From: CAZLPY01 sp964561525
GTDB taxonomy: Bacteria > Patescibacteriota > UBA1384 > CAJBMM01
DNA length: 10,341 nt
NCBI GenBank assembly: GCA_964561525.1
Contig: CAZLPY010000035.1
Coordinates: 1 to 10,341 of the forward strand
Reading direction: 5' to 3'
The stretch's first letter is position 1. The number at the start of each line of letters is the position of its first letter. A program made the translations under genes and the position numbers. Below are positions 1-6,147 of the stretch, in pieces. The notes under the pieces are model-generated. The model saw nothing but the letters and a program-made list of their open reading frames with translations, did no database searches and was not told the DNA's origin.

Positions 1-473
1 ATCAGATGATCAGTTTCAGCCGCAGCAGTAAATCGATTCATGTGGATATGAAAATGAGTTTTTGTAGGGGACTGCAAACGCACTTCAGTTAAAAAGCTTT
101 TTTCACCATTCAGCACACCTAAATCTCGCAGCGCCAGTTTACGCTCCTTAATAGCCACAATGCCAGTTTTCCAGTCAGAATATCCAATTAAATTATGCAA
201 GGCAGGCGAGGCCTTAATTGGGATTACTCCCAGTGCACACGGCTGGTCATACAAGGCGGTGGCGAGTTCACCCGCGAGCGTGTCATCACCAATTGCAATG
301 ACCGTGCTAAAGCCCTGGCGTATTGCTTTTTCGGCCAACGCTATCGCTGACTGACCAGGGGTTCGGAACACAAACTCCCCAGCTAAGCCTTCGGGGACCA
401 ACCGGTTGCGGATAGTAGTCAGGATTGCCTGATCGGCGGTGCTGTTTTGCGGGTCAACGATGTAGTAGTACAT
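1..473 (-). CDS. Diacylglycerol-kinase-like protein, C-terminus outside window
   Basis: An open frame reads leftward from an ATG at 473-471 without a stop to the window edge, giving 157 codons. The start MYYYIVDPQNS resembles the opening strand of the DAGK/YegS lipid-kinase fold (yiinPxSG). Residues about 62-73 (VIAIGDDTLAGEL) sit where the family has the nucleotide-binding GGDGTxNEV, and IPIKASPALHNLIG sits where it has IPxGTxNDfArxlG. Both motifs are recognisable but altered: the second Gly of GGD is lost and the GT/ND positions are changed. This suggests a divergent lipid kinase, or a protein that kept the fold but lost kinase activity. No Shine-Dalgarno sequence is present; the leader is U-rich. 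A TTGACA -35 match lies upstream at 525-530. The bactofilin gene upstream has the same orientation but is 110 bases away. Assignment rests on motif resemblance only; the C-terminal lipid-binding domain cannot be seen. Confidence 0.55.
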   Translation of the reverse strand, partial: MYYYIVDPQNSTADQAILTTIRNRLVPEGLAGEFVFRTPGQSAIALAEKAIRQGFSTVIAIGDDTLAGELATALYDQPCALGVIPIKASPALHNLIGYSDWKTGIVAIKERKLALRDLGVLNGEKSFLTEVRLQSPTKTHFHIHMNRFTAAAETDHL

Positions 474-481
474 GTAAATAA

Positions 482-511
482 ATCAAAAATAAAAAATAAA
501 AAATAAAAAAA
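482..511. repeat. A-rich heptamer-like tract
   Basis: The plus strand reads as repeated AAAAATA-type units (about four copies) just before the start of the minus-strand DAGK-like gene. On the coding strand this is a T-rich tract falling in the promoter -10/leader region. Such a tract can vary in length by polymerase slippage, which would change promoter spacing or leader length. That role is inferred. Confidence 0.5.
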
Positions 512-530
512 TTGGGAGTGAGATTGTCAA
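502..530 (-). promoter_or_regulatory. Possible promoter for the DAGK-like gene
   Basis: On the minus strand a perfect TTGACA (530-525) is followed 17 bases later by TTTATT (507-502) in an AT-only tract. The -35 is good, the -10 weak. The predicted transcript would start inside a T-rich run and have a leader of roughly 20 nt with no Shine-Dalgarno sequence. Confidence 0.35.
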
Positions 531-583
531 CTGTAATTCATCATGGGGCATTGGCATCCATACCTTTTTGGATATATATGCAT

Positions 584-934
584 TTACGATGCAGGGCCAG
601 CTCCCGATTCTTTGCTCTTCAACTGTGTGCTTTTGCCTTCAAACGTTGCGCCCATTTTAATCACAAAATTACGAGTAGTAACGTCACCGAATAACTTCGC
701 TTTTGGGTTCAGTTCAACCCGTTCTTCACCGATCACCGAGCCGTGCACCTCGCCAGAAATTTCAATTGATTTAGCCTTTATCGGGCCTTTCACCAGAGCA
801 TTCCCACCCACAATCACGCTAGAATCAGATTCAACTTGGCCTTCGATGGTGCCGTTTATTTGAATAGCGCCCTGGTTGGCCAAATTACCCTGCAGTTTCA
901 CATTTTGCCCAATAATGGTGTCAAACGCTTCCAT
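584..934 (-). CDS. Bactofilin (polymer-forming cytoskeletal protein)
   Basis: The 116-residue protein is a bactofilin (DUF583/CcmA family), which self-assembles into non-polar filaments and in other bacteria helps set cell shape or anchor envelope enzymes. The body shows the repeating short beta-strand pattern of the right-handed beta-helix: GNLANQGAIQINGTIEGQVES, then VIVGGNALVKGPIKAKSIEISGEVHGSVIGEERVELNPKAKLFGDVTTRNFVI, with hydrophobic/Gly positions recurring every 17 or so residues. A short N-terminal arm (MEAFDTIIGQNVK) and a polar tail (KSTQLKSKESGAGPAS) flank the core, as is usual. Length is normal for the family. The ATG at 934 is preceded by TAAGGA six bases upstream, a fair Shine-Dalgarno sequence. 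The gene is transcribed away from uvrA and has its own promoter at 962-988. Confidence 0.88.
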   Translation of the reverse strand: MEAFDTIIGQNVKLQGNLANQGAIQINGTIEGQVESDSSVIVGGNALVKGPIKAKSIEISGEVHGSVIGEERVELNPKAKLFGDVTTRNFVIKMGATFEGKSTQLKSKESGAGPAS

Positions 935-961
935 AAAAATTCCTTATTCTTCTGGCCATAC

Positions 962-988
962 GCTATAGCATTTTGCGACGGATTGCAA
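962..988 (-). promoter_or_regulatory. Bactofilin promoter (extended -10)
   Basis: Minus strand: TTGCAA (988-983), a short 15-base spacer, then TGC-TATAGC (970-962), an extended -10 of TGnTA type. Predicted start near 955 gives a leader of about 20 nt containing the TAAGGA ribosome site. The -35 lies in a 15-base sequence that recurs in the rhomboid promoter (5252-5266). Confidence 0.5.
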
Positions 989-1009
989 CGGCGAGCGAGA
1001 AGGATACGT

Positions 1010-1128
1010 AAAACAGGTGCCGCAAAATCAGCCGCGGCACCTGAAGACCGGTTGGATTCCCGCATATCCCTAGGGTCATCAGACGCCCCAGGGGTCAGGG
1101 CAGGAACCACTGCGCTTGTTAGCAAGGT
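1010..1128 (-). ncRNA. Candidate small RNA with own promoter and terminator
   Basis: On the minus strand a promoter (TTGCGC at 1163-1158, 17-base spacer, TATATG at 1140-1135) is followed about 85 bases later by a perfect 10-bp hairpin (1043-1034 with 1023-1014, 10-base loop) and TTTT, a classic intrinsic terminator in that direction only. The roughly 118-nt transcript between them can form several small hairpins, for example CTTG-CTAA-CAAG, GCAG-N6-CTGC and a GC-rich GACCC-CTGG-GGcGTC element. No protein gene ends at this terminator; the only open frame runs straight through it and into the bactofilin gene in another frame. The conserved SRP, tmRNA and 6S signatures I know are not visible, so the family is unknown. 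Existence of the transcript is inferred. Confidence 0.4.
1014..1043 (-). terminator. Intrinsic terminator (minus strand)
   Basis: CAGGTGCCGC (1014-1023) pairs perfectly with GCGGCACCTG (1034-1043) around a 10-base loop. Reading on the minus strand the stem is followed by TTTTACG; the plus strand has no T run. It therefore ends a leftward transcript that starts upstream of bactofilin. Confidence 0.65.
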
Positions 1129-1134
1129 CGCCGC

Positions 1135-1163
1135 CATATACAATCAGTGACGACGCTGCGCAA
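1135..1163 (-). promoter_or_regulatory. Promoter of the candidate small RNA
   Basis: TTGCGC (1163-1158), 17-base spacer, TATATG (1140-1135) on the minus strand. The same -35 hexamer with the same spacing occurs at the pilin promoter (7958-7986). Confidence 0.4.
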
Positions 1164-1245
1164 TACGGGACCGGTAGAGGTATTTTGGCATGTGGCAGCC
1201 TGGTTTGTCAACAAAAAGCGTACGCCCTGGGTTTACTGTTACATC

Positions 1246-1275
1246 TTGAATAAACTGAGAGTTATCTGCTACACT
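1246..1275 (+). promoter_or_regulatory. uvrA promoter
   Basis: TTGAAT (1246-1251), 18-base spacer, TACACT (1270-1275) preceded by TGC, an extended -10. Expected start near 1282 leaves about 15 nt before the ATG, including AGGTGG (1287-1292) as ribosome site. The block TTATCTGCTACA (1262-1273) is repeated exactly upstream of tmk (7209-7220). No LexA-type box is evident. Confidence 0.55.
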
Positions 1276-1296
1276 GGATGCCTAACAGGTGGCACC

Positions 1297-4131
1297 ATGG
1301 CAGACAAACTACATATTGAAGGCGCACGCGAGCATAATCTAAAGAATATATCGCTCGATATCCCTCGGGATAAGCTGGTGGTGATCACTGGCCTGTCTGG
1401 TTCCGGCAAATCGTCGTTAGCGTTCGACACCATCTACGCTGAGGGGCAGCGACGTTACGTGGAGTCACTTTCAAGCTATGCCCGGCAGTTCCTTGGCATT
1501 ATGGAAAAACCGGACGTCGATCGTATTGACGGTTTGTCACCAGCTATTTCGATTGATCAAAAATCAGCCAGTCGCAATCCGCGCTCCACGGTTGGTACGG
1601 TGACCGAAATTTACGATTTTCTACGTCTGTTGTTTGCCCGCGTTGGGCATCCTCACTGTCCAAATTGTGGTCGGGAAATTAGTCGCCAATCTGCTTCGCA
1701 AATTGTGGATCAGGTGATGGCTCTGGGACAAAATGCAGTCGAGCCCCTAAAGTTATTTATCGTGGCGCCACTAATCGCGGACCGAAAAGGCGAGCACAAA
1801 GCAGTATTTGAGCGGGTGCGAAAGGCTGGATTTTCACGAGTGCGAGTTGATGGTGGCGTGATGGAGATAGATGAGGCGGAGGATTTGGATTTGGATAAAC
1901 AAAAAAAACATTCGATTGAAGTGGTGGTAGATCGACTGGTGCTCGGAGCACACTTGAACGAACAGGCTGAAGATCGACAGCGTATCGCTGACTCAGTGGA
2001 AAAAGCGCTCGAGATTGGCAGCGGTAATGTAATGCTGCTGGAGGTGGAAAACGATACCATTCATCGTTACAGCGAAAATTTTGCCTGTCCGGTTGATAAC
2101 ATCTCAATACCAGAGATTGAACCACGATCATTCTCGTTCAACAGCCCTCATGGTGCTTGTCCGACCTGTCATGGACTGGGATTTTTAATGCAAATTGAGC
2201 CTGATTTGGTAATTCCGAATAAACACTTAACCATTGCAGAAGGGGCGATTCGCCCGCTTGTTCGTACCACCAGTACTTCAAGCTGGTACCTGCATGTGCT
2301 CGAAACAGTCGGACAAGCTCATCACTTTGATGTGCATACTCCAATCGATCAGCTGTCGCTTGAGGCGATGCAGATCATTATGTATGGCACTGGCGAGCAA
2401 CATTATCGCGTTCGTGGCTACCCCACTGCGTGGGAAGGGATTATTCCGTATTTAATGCGACGACACAAGGAGACGGACTCAGATTTTATGCGTGCTGAAA
2501 TTGAGCGATATATGATTGCGCAGCAGTGCCCAGTCTGCCTTGGAAAACGCTTAAAGCCGGAGGTGCTTTCGGTGACGGTTCATGACCAGTCGATCGCTGA
2601 CGTGACAGCCCTCTCGATCGATAGCGCACGTAATTTCTTTGCCAAATTAAAGCTTTCTGATCGTGAAACAACGGTGGCACGCCTTATTTTGAAGGAAATT
2701 AACACCCGACTGTCATTTTTGCAAAACGTCGGATTATCGTACCTGACACTCAATCGGGCGACCACTAGCCTCTCAGGTGGGGAGGCGCAACGCATTCGCT
2801 TGGCCACCCAGATAGGCTCTTCGCTGACCGGAGTGTTGTATATCCTCGATGAACCTTCGATCGGTCTACATCAACGTGACAACGGAAAATTATTGAATGC
2901 GCTGAAGGATTTACGAGATCTTGGCAATTCGGTCATCGTAGTAGAGCATGATGAGGAGACGATGCGCAACGCTGATTTTTTGGTCGACATCGGACCCGGT
3001 GCAGGTGAGCATGGTGGCGAGGTGGTGGCACTCGGTACTCCAGCTCAGGTACAAAAAAACTCAGGCTCAATTACCGGACAATACTTGGCAGGTAAAAAAA
3101 AGATTGCGTCTCCAAAAATGCGCCGCGCTCGGACCGACAAAGAACTGGTGGTCGTGGGCGCAACAGAACACAATCTTAAAAATATCAATGTAAGCGTGCC
3201 ACTTGGGGTGTTTGTGTGCGTGACCGGAGTATCAGGCTCCGGAAAATCTACGTTGGTGAACGAGATTTTATCAAAAGTGCTCGAATCAAAGCTGCACCAT
3301 GCCCGGGTTTTTCCCGGCAAGCATAAACAGCTTTTAGGGGTGGAACACTTGGATAAAGTAATTACCATCGACCAGTCACCAATCGGGCGCACCCCAAGGT
3401 CGAATCCGGCCACCTACACCGGCTTATTCACAATTATCCGCGATATGTTCGCGCTCACCCCCGACGCTCGAATGCGTGGCTACAAAGCCGGCCGATTTTC
3501 ATTCAACGTCAAGGGTGGGCGTTGCGAAACCTGTCATGGCGATGGCGTAATCAAAATTGAAATGCATTTTTTGCCCGATGTGTATGTGACCTGCGAAGAG
3601 TGTCACGGCAAGCGCTACAACAAGGAGGCGCTCGAGATACATTACAAGGGCAAAACTATCGCTGATTGTCTTGATATGACCGTAGATGACGCCCTAGAGT
3701 TTTTTAAGCCGGTTCCGGGAGCGTATACAAAACTGGAGACGCTGCATGACGTAGGGCTTGGGTACATTCATCTTGGACAGCCAGCGACAACTTTGTCCGG
3801 AGGAGAGGCGCAGCGTATCAAATTGGCCAGTGAGCTTTCACGACGCAGTACCGGCAAAACCCTCTATATTTTAGATGAACCGACCACGGGCTTACATTTC
3901 GAAGATGTCAAGGGCCTACTGGCCGTTCTGCAGGCGCTTGTGGATAAAGGAAATACTATGTTGGTAATCGAGCATAATTTAGATGTGATTAAATCGTGCG
4001 ACTATGTTATCGATCTTGGGCCTGACGGAGGCGATGCTGGTGGCTATATGATTGCCAGCGGAACGCCCGAGGAAGTAGCTAAAGTGACAAAATCGTATAC
4101 AGGCCAATACCTCAAAAAAATCTTGCTTTAA
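1297..4131 (+). CDS. uvrA: UvrABC excinuclease subunit A
   Basis: UvrA is the damage-recognition ATPase of nucleotide excision repair; its dimer loads UvrB onto damaged DNA. The 944 residues match the normal length of about 940. Visible in order: Walker A GLSGSGKSS (32-40); HCPNCG near 120; the UvrB-binding and insertion regions; a zinc-finger pair at 264-291 (CPVD...CPTC); first ABC signature LSGGEAQRIRLA near 492 and Walker B YILDEPS; second Walker A GVSGSGKST near 644; the C-terminal zinc module CETC...CEEC near 743-769; second signature LSGGEAQRIKLA near 833 and LDEPTTGLH. I chose the ATG at 1297 because AGGTGG sits five bases upstream, MADKLHIEGAREHNLKNI is the usual N-terminus, and the in-frame upstream start at 1147 would add 50 unrelated residues spanning the promoter. 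The finger with Asp in place of its second Cys is the form I know from actinobacterial UvrA (CPYD). The gene is monocistronic. Confidence 0.98.
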   Translation: MADKLHIEGAREHNLKNISLDIPRDKLVVITGLSGSGKSSLAFDTIYAEGQRRYVESLSSYARQFLGIMEKPDVDRIDGLSPAISIDQKSASRNPRSTVGTVTEIYDFLRLLFARVGHPHCPNCGREISRQSASQIVDQVMALGQNAVEPLKLFIVAPLIADRKGEHKAVFERVRKAGFSRVRVDGGVMEIDEAEDLDLDKQKKHSIEVVVDRLVLGAHLNEQAEDRQRIADSVEKALEIGSGNVMLLEVENDTIHRYSENFACPVDNISIPEIEPRSFSFNSPHGACPTCHGLGFLMQIEPDLVIPNKHLTIAEGAIRPLVRTTSTSSWYLHVLETVGQAHHFDVHTPIDQLSLEAMQIIMYGTGEQHYRVRGYPTAWEGIIPYLMRRHKETDSDFMRAEIERYMIAQQCPVCLGKRLKPEVLSVTVHDQSIADVTALSIDSARNFFAKLKLSDRETTVARLILKEINTRLSFLQNVGLSYLTLNRATTSLSGGEAQRIRLATQIGSSLTGVLYILDEPSIGLHQRDNGKLLNALKDLRDLGNSVIVVEHDEETMRNADFLVDIGPGAGEHGGEVVALGTPAQVQKNSGSITGQYLAGKKKIASPKMRRARTDKELVVVGATEHNLKNINVSVPLGVFVCVTGVSGSGKSTLVNEILSKVLESKLHHARVFPGKHKQLLGVEHLDKVITIDQSPIGRTPRSNPATYTGLFTIIRDMFALTPDARMRGYKAGRFSFNVKGGRCETCHGDGVIKIEMHFLPDVYVTCEECHGKRYNKEALEIHYKGKTIADCLDMTVDDALEFFKPVPGAYTKLETLHDVGLGYIHLGQPATTLSGGEAQRIKLASELSRRSTGKTLYILDEPTTGLHFEDVKGLLAVLQALVDKGNTMLVIEHNLDVIKSCDYVIDLGPDGGDAGGYMIASGTPEEVAKVTKSYTGQYLKKILL

Positions 4132-4155
4132 ATTTTCACCCTTGTGTGAAAATTT
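4130..4155. terminator. Bidirectional terminator between uvrA and coiled-coil gene
   Basis: AAATTTTCAC (4130-4139) pairs perfectly with GTGAAAATTT (4146-4155) around a six-base loop. The stem is flanked by A/T runs on both strands and overlaps the stop codons of both convergent genes, so it probably serves both. Confidence 0.75.
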
Positions 4156-4489
4156 ATTGATGTTTTAGTTTGGAGAGGTCAATAGTGAGCGAGAGGTGGG
4201 TACTATCGGGGTTGATGAGGGTTAGCTTTTGCTGCTCGCCTAGCAGGTGATCAAGTAATGACTGATCCATATCGGCCACCTCTTCAAGCGAAGCGTTGAT
4301 AATGCTCTCAGGTGCAAAATCCTCGTCTTCAGCATGCATGGCCTCGATAGCGTCAAGTCGTTTTTCCATTTCGGATTGACGCTGATGCAATCGATCCAGC
4401 TCAGCCTGTATCATGTCCATGCGCGCATGGATTTCGGCGAACTTTTTATTGATATTGCGCTGTAATGCCTCGAGTGAGTCGTTAATCAT
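4154..4489 (-). CDS. Hypothetical coiled-coil protein, 111 residues
   Basis: I do not recognise a family. Residues about 3-52 form a strong amphipathic heptad helix (LEALQRNINKKFAEIHARMD, then MIQAELDRLHQRQSEMEKRL), rich in Lys, Arg, Glu and Gln, which predicts a coiled coil. An acidic linker (HAEDEDFAPES) follows, then a second short helix region (NASLEEVADMDQSLLDHLLGEQQKL) and a tail LTINPDSTHLSLTIDLSKLKHQ-like beta strand ending in basic residues. There is no signal peptide, membrane segment or Cys. It begins 51 bases after the rhomboid stop in the same direction and ends in the shared terminator, so the two are probably co-transcribed. The ATG at 4489 has no clear Shine-Dalgarno sequence. 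It could be a cytoplasmic partner or oligomeric adaptor; function is unknown. Confidence 0.7.
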   Translation of the reverse strand: MINDSLEALQRNINKKFAEIHARMDMIQAELDRLHQRQSEMEKRLDAIEAMHAEDEDFAPESIINASLEEVADMDQSLLDHLLGEQQKLTLINPDSTHLSLTIDLSKLKHQ

Positions 4490-4540
4490 AGATTACTTTT
4501 TACCATACGCTAGTGACTGGCGACTCGTCAAGCATTTGCC

Positions 4541-5182
4541 TTATGCCACAACAGGCGATTGGCGACGAAGCAACCATCCAATCAATGCGCCAAAGGCAAA
4601 CCCACCAATATGTGCAACGTACGCCACGTTGTCTACTTCACTAGCAACTACGGAGGCATAGCCATTAAATAAATTGGTAACAAACCATAAACCAAGTACC
4701 AGCAAGGCTGGCAGGCTGATCACGGTCCAGTAGATGATGATAGGCAACAACACTTTTATTTGTGCATTTGGATACCATATTAAAAACGCGCCAAGCAGGC
4801 CGGCTATGCTGGCTGAGGCGCCGATCAGTGGAACGTCAGAGTGCAGGATCAGTGCTTGAATCGCGCCGCCTACCATCCCACTGGCTAGATAAAAAAATAA
4901 AAACGGAATGTGTCCGAGTCGATCTTCTACTGCGTTTCCAAATACCCACAAATAGACCATGTTTCCAAGCAGGTGAATCCAGCCACCGTGTAGGAACTGA
5001 TACGTTACCAAGGTTAGCAATGATATTCCGCTTGAGGTGAGCGCGTATTGCATAAACTGATCGGAGTTGTTGGCCAGCTGCCCGATTTCGTACACGAACA
5101 AAACAGCATTTATTATGATCAGCAGTAATGTCACATAGGCAAAACGTTGTCGAATCCCGACGTTGGTAGTTAAGGGGATCAT
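4541..5182 (-). CDS. Rhomboid family intramembrane serine protease
   Basis: Rhomboids cut transmembrane segments inside the membrane using a Ser-His dyad. The 213-residue protein has about six membrane helices: residues 15-33, 52-82 region, 93-113, 118-136, 144-168 and 186-206. The oxyanion-side motif HLLGNMVYLWVFGNAVED starts at His70 with Asn74; the catalytic serine is Ser123 in GASASIAGLLGA; the catalytic histidine is His191 in AHIGGFAFGALIG. The Gly that usually follows the catalytic Ser (GxSG) is Ala here, a conservative change also met in bacterial members. Length is that of a minimal six-helix rhomboid without extra domains. The ATG at 5182 lacks an obvious Shine-Dalgarno sequence. The promoter is at 5237-5266 and the coiled-coil gene follows in the same unit. 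Substrate unknown. Confidence 0.92.
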   Translation of the reverse strand: MIPLTTNVGIRQRFAYVTLLLIIINAVLFVYEIGQLANNSDQFMQYALTSSGISLLTLVTYQFLHGGWIHLLGNMVYLWVFGNAVEDRLGHIPFLFFYLASGMVGGAIQALILHSDVPLIGASASIAGLLGAFLIWYPNAQIKVLLPIIIYWTVISLPALLVLGLWFVTNLFNGYASVVASEVDNVAYVAHIGGFAFGALIGWLLRRQSPVVA

Positions 5183-5236
5183 GATGCTCGCAAAAGTTTT
5201 TGGATAGGTAGGGAATTACGTTTCTAGCTTAAGCAT

Positions 5237-5266
5237 ATCATACACAAAGCCTGCGACGGGTTACAA
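5237..5266 (-). promoter_or_regulatory. Rhomboid promoter
   Basis: Minus strand: TTGTAA (5266-5261), 18-base spacer, TATGAT (5242-5237). It lies between the rnpB terminator and the rhomboid start, leaving a leader of about 48 nt. The -35 region shares 13 of 15 bases with the bactofilin promoter (974-988). Confidence 0.55.
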
Positions 5267-5275
5267 TACGAGCAC

Positions 5276-5302
5276 AAAAATAAGACCACCAAGGGCCTTA
5301 TT
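5276..5302 (-). terminator. rnpB intrinsic terminator
   Basis: On the minus strand AATAAGGCC (5302-5294) pairs with GGTCTTATT (5287-5279), including one G-U pair, around a six-base loop, and is followed by TTT. It lies about 40 bases past the mature 3' end of the RNase P RNA. Confidence 0.75.
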
Positions 5303-5341
5303 CTGTTGATAATGATCCATGATTCATGCTGCGTGATTTAT

Positions 5342-5726
5342 ACTAAGCCCTCTTAGTAAGCCGGGTTCTGTTTTAGATTGTCATCTATCTATTGCGTTCG
5401 GGCCTTGCTGGACTCCCATATGAGAATGGTTGAGATAGAAGGTCCACCGAACTTGCACCATGCAGGGTTTTCACAGATCCGCCTTACGACGGAAGCGCGT
5501 GCGCTCTTACCGCACGTTTTCAACCTTGCTCCTACCAAGACTTACGCCAAGGCGGTTAGCGGTATATTTTCTGTTGCACTATTCCCGCCACGACTGTTTA
5601 CGTCGCAGGCTTACTCCATCACTGACGTCAAAAAGACGGTACAGAGGTTACGTAAGTGCAATTCTCATAAGGTGCCCGGACTTTCCTCACTCGTCAAACG
5701 AGCGCGACAATCCAAGAAAGCTTAGC
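5342..5726 (-). ncRNA. rnpB: RNase P RNA, bacterial type A
   Basis: This is the catalytic RNA that matures tRNA 5' ends. On the minus strand the 5' universal core GAGGAAAGTCCGGGC (about 5697-5683) and the 3' core ACAGAACCCGGCTTA (about 5371-5357) are both present; these two pair to make P4. Between them are the conserved stretches GTGCAACAGAAA...ACCGC and GGTAAGAGCGCAC. The ends form a fully paired 12-bp P1 with two G-U pairs: 5725-5714 with 5354-5343. This sets the mature molecule at about 385 nt, normal for type A. A perfect-consensus promoter sits just upstream and a terminator downstream, so the gene is its own unit. Open frames in this stretch on the plus strand are chance. Exact ends are inferred from P1 pairing. 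Confidence 0.95.
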
Positions 5727-5732
5727 TCATTC

Positions 5733-5761
5733 ATTATACGTTTATTGGACTAATTTGTCAA
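5733..5761 (-). promoter_or_regulatory. rnpB promoter, perfect sigma70 consensus
   Basis: Minus strand: TTGACA (5761-5756), 17-base spacer, TATAAT (5738-5733), with the first base of P1 seven to eight bases downstream. It is the strongest promoter in the window, as expected for a stable RNA. Confidence 0.9.
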
Positions 5762-5766
5762 ATAAC

Positions 5767-5830
5767 GGTAAGTCACTGCTCGTTGTCGCAGTGATTAGAT
5801 AATTACTCTCTCATTCGTAATTATTTTACC
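5767..5830. other. Three-way-junction-like inverted repeats
   Basis: Three nested pairings fit without conflict: GGTAA (5767-5771) with TTACC (5826-5830); GTCACTGC (5772-5779) with GCAGTGAT (5788-5795), one G-U on the plus strand; ATAATTAC (5799-5806) with GTAATTAT (5817-5824). The element lies directly upstream of the rnpB promoter and beside the repeat array. Function unknown; it could be a structured RNA end or a DNA site. Confidence 0.45.
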
Positions 5831-5838
5831 TATTTGTG

Positions 5839-6128
5839 GTTGCTCGCTCCACTCGCAACCATACTCGCATTCGCTTGTTAGTTGCTCGCTCCACTCGCAA
5901 CCATACTCGCATTCGCTTGTTAGTTGCTCGCTCCANNNNNNNNNNNNNNNNNNNNNNNNNNNNNNNNNNNNNNNNNNNNNNNNNNNNNNNNNNNNNNNNN
6001 NNNNNNNNNNNNNNNNNNNNNNNNNNNNNNNNNNNCTCGCAACAATACTCATTTCATTCGTTGGTTGCTTATTACACTGGCAACCATACTCACTTCATTC
6101 GTTGGTTGCTTATTACACTGGCAACCAT
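5839..6128. repeat. Tandem array of 41-42 bp repeats interrupted by an assembly gap
   Basis: Left of the gap are units at 5839-5880 and 5881-5922 (42 bp, identical) and the start of a third (5923-5935). Right of the gap are a partial unit (6036-6063), a 41-bp unit (6064-6104) and a final partial (6105-6128). The left and right versions are clearly related but differ at many positions. Each unit carries an inverted repeat, (T)GGTTGC or AGTTGC, then an 11-base loop, then GCAACCA. The true copy number is hidden by the gap. No spacer variation is seen, so it is not a CRISPR array. The 41-bp units break any reading frame, which argues against a repeat protein. The rest of 5727-6182 has no gene. 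Confidence 0.8.
5936..6035. other. Scaffold gap of 100 N
   Basis: Exactly 100 undetermined bases inside the tandem repeats. The round number is the usual placeholder for a gap of unknown size, so spacing across it should not be trusted. Confidence 0.97.
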
Positions 6129-6147
6129 CACGGCAGTTTTAACCCCG

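Noticed and set aside
1040..1130. SRP RNA or tRNA-like gene (GGTTGGATTCCC and GGTCAGGGCAGGAA stretches)
   Set aside because: The GGAAGG-type SRP tetraloop motif and a full T-arm with matching acceptor stem are missing on both strands.
898..1143. Minus-strand open frame of 81 codons over the bactofilin promoter
   Set aside because: It runs through a strong terminator and the bactofilin promoter and overlaps the bactofilin start in another frame; composition does not look like a folded protein.
1147..1296. Extended N-terminus of UvrA
   Set aside because: The 50 extra residues match nothing in UvrA, cover the promoter, and the ATG at 1297 has a ribosome site and the standard N-terminus.
5378..5753. 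Plus-strand open frames of 97-115 codons
   Set aside because: They lie antisense to rnpB, whose conserved core and P1 pairing explain the sequence fully.
5795..6052. Repeat protein with 14-residue units (CEYGCEWSEQLTSE) on the minus strand
   Set aside because: The frame exists only because 42 is a multiple of three; the 41-bp units right of the gap break it, the frame crosses the N run, and no start signal is seen.
5839..6128. CRISPR array
   Set aside because: Units abut one another with no unique spacers between repeats, and no cas gene is present.
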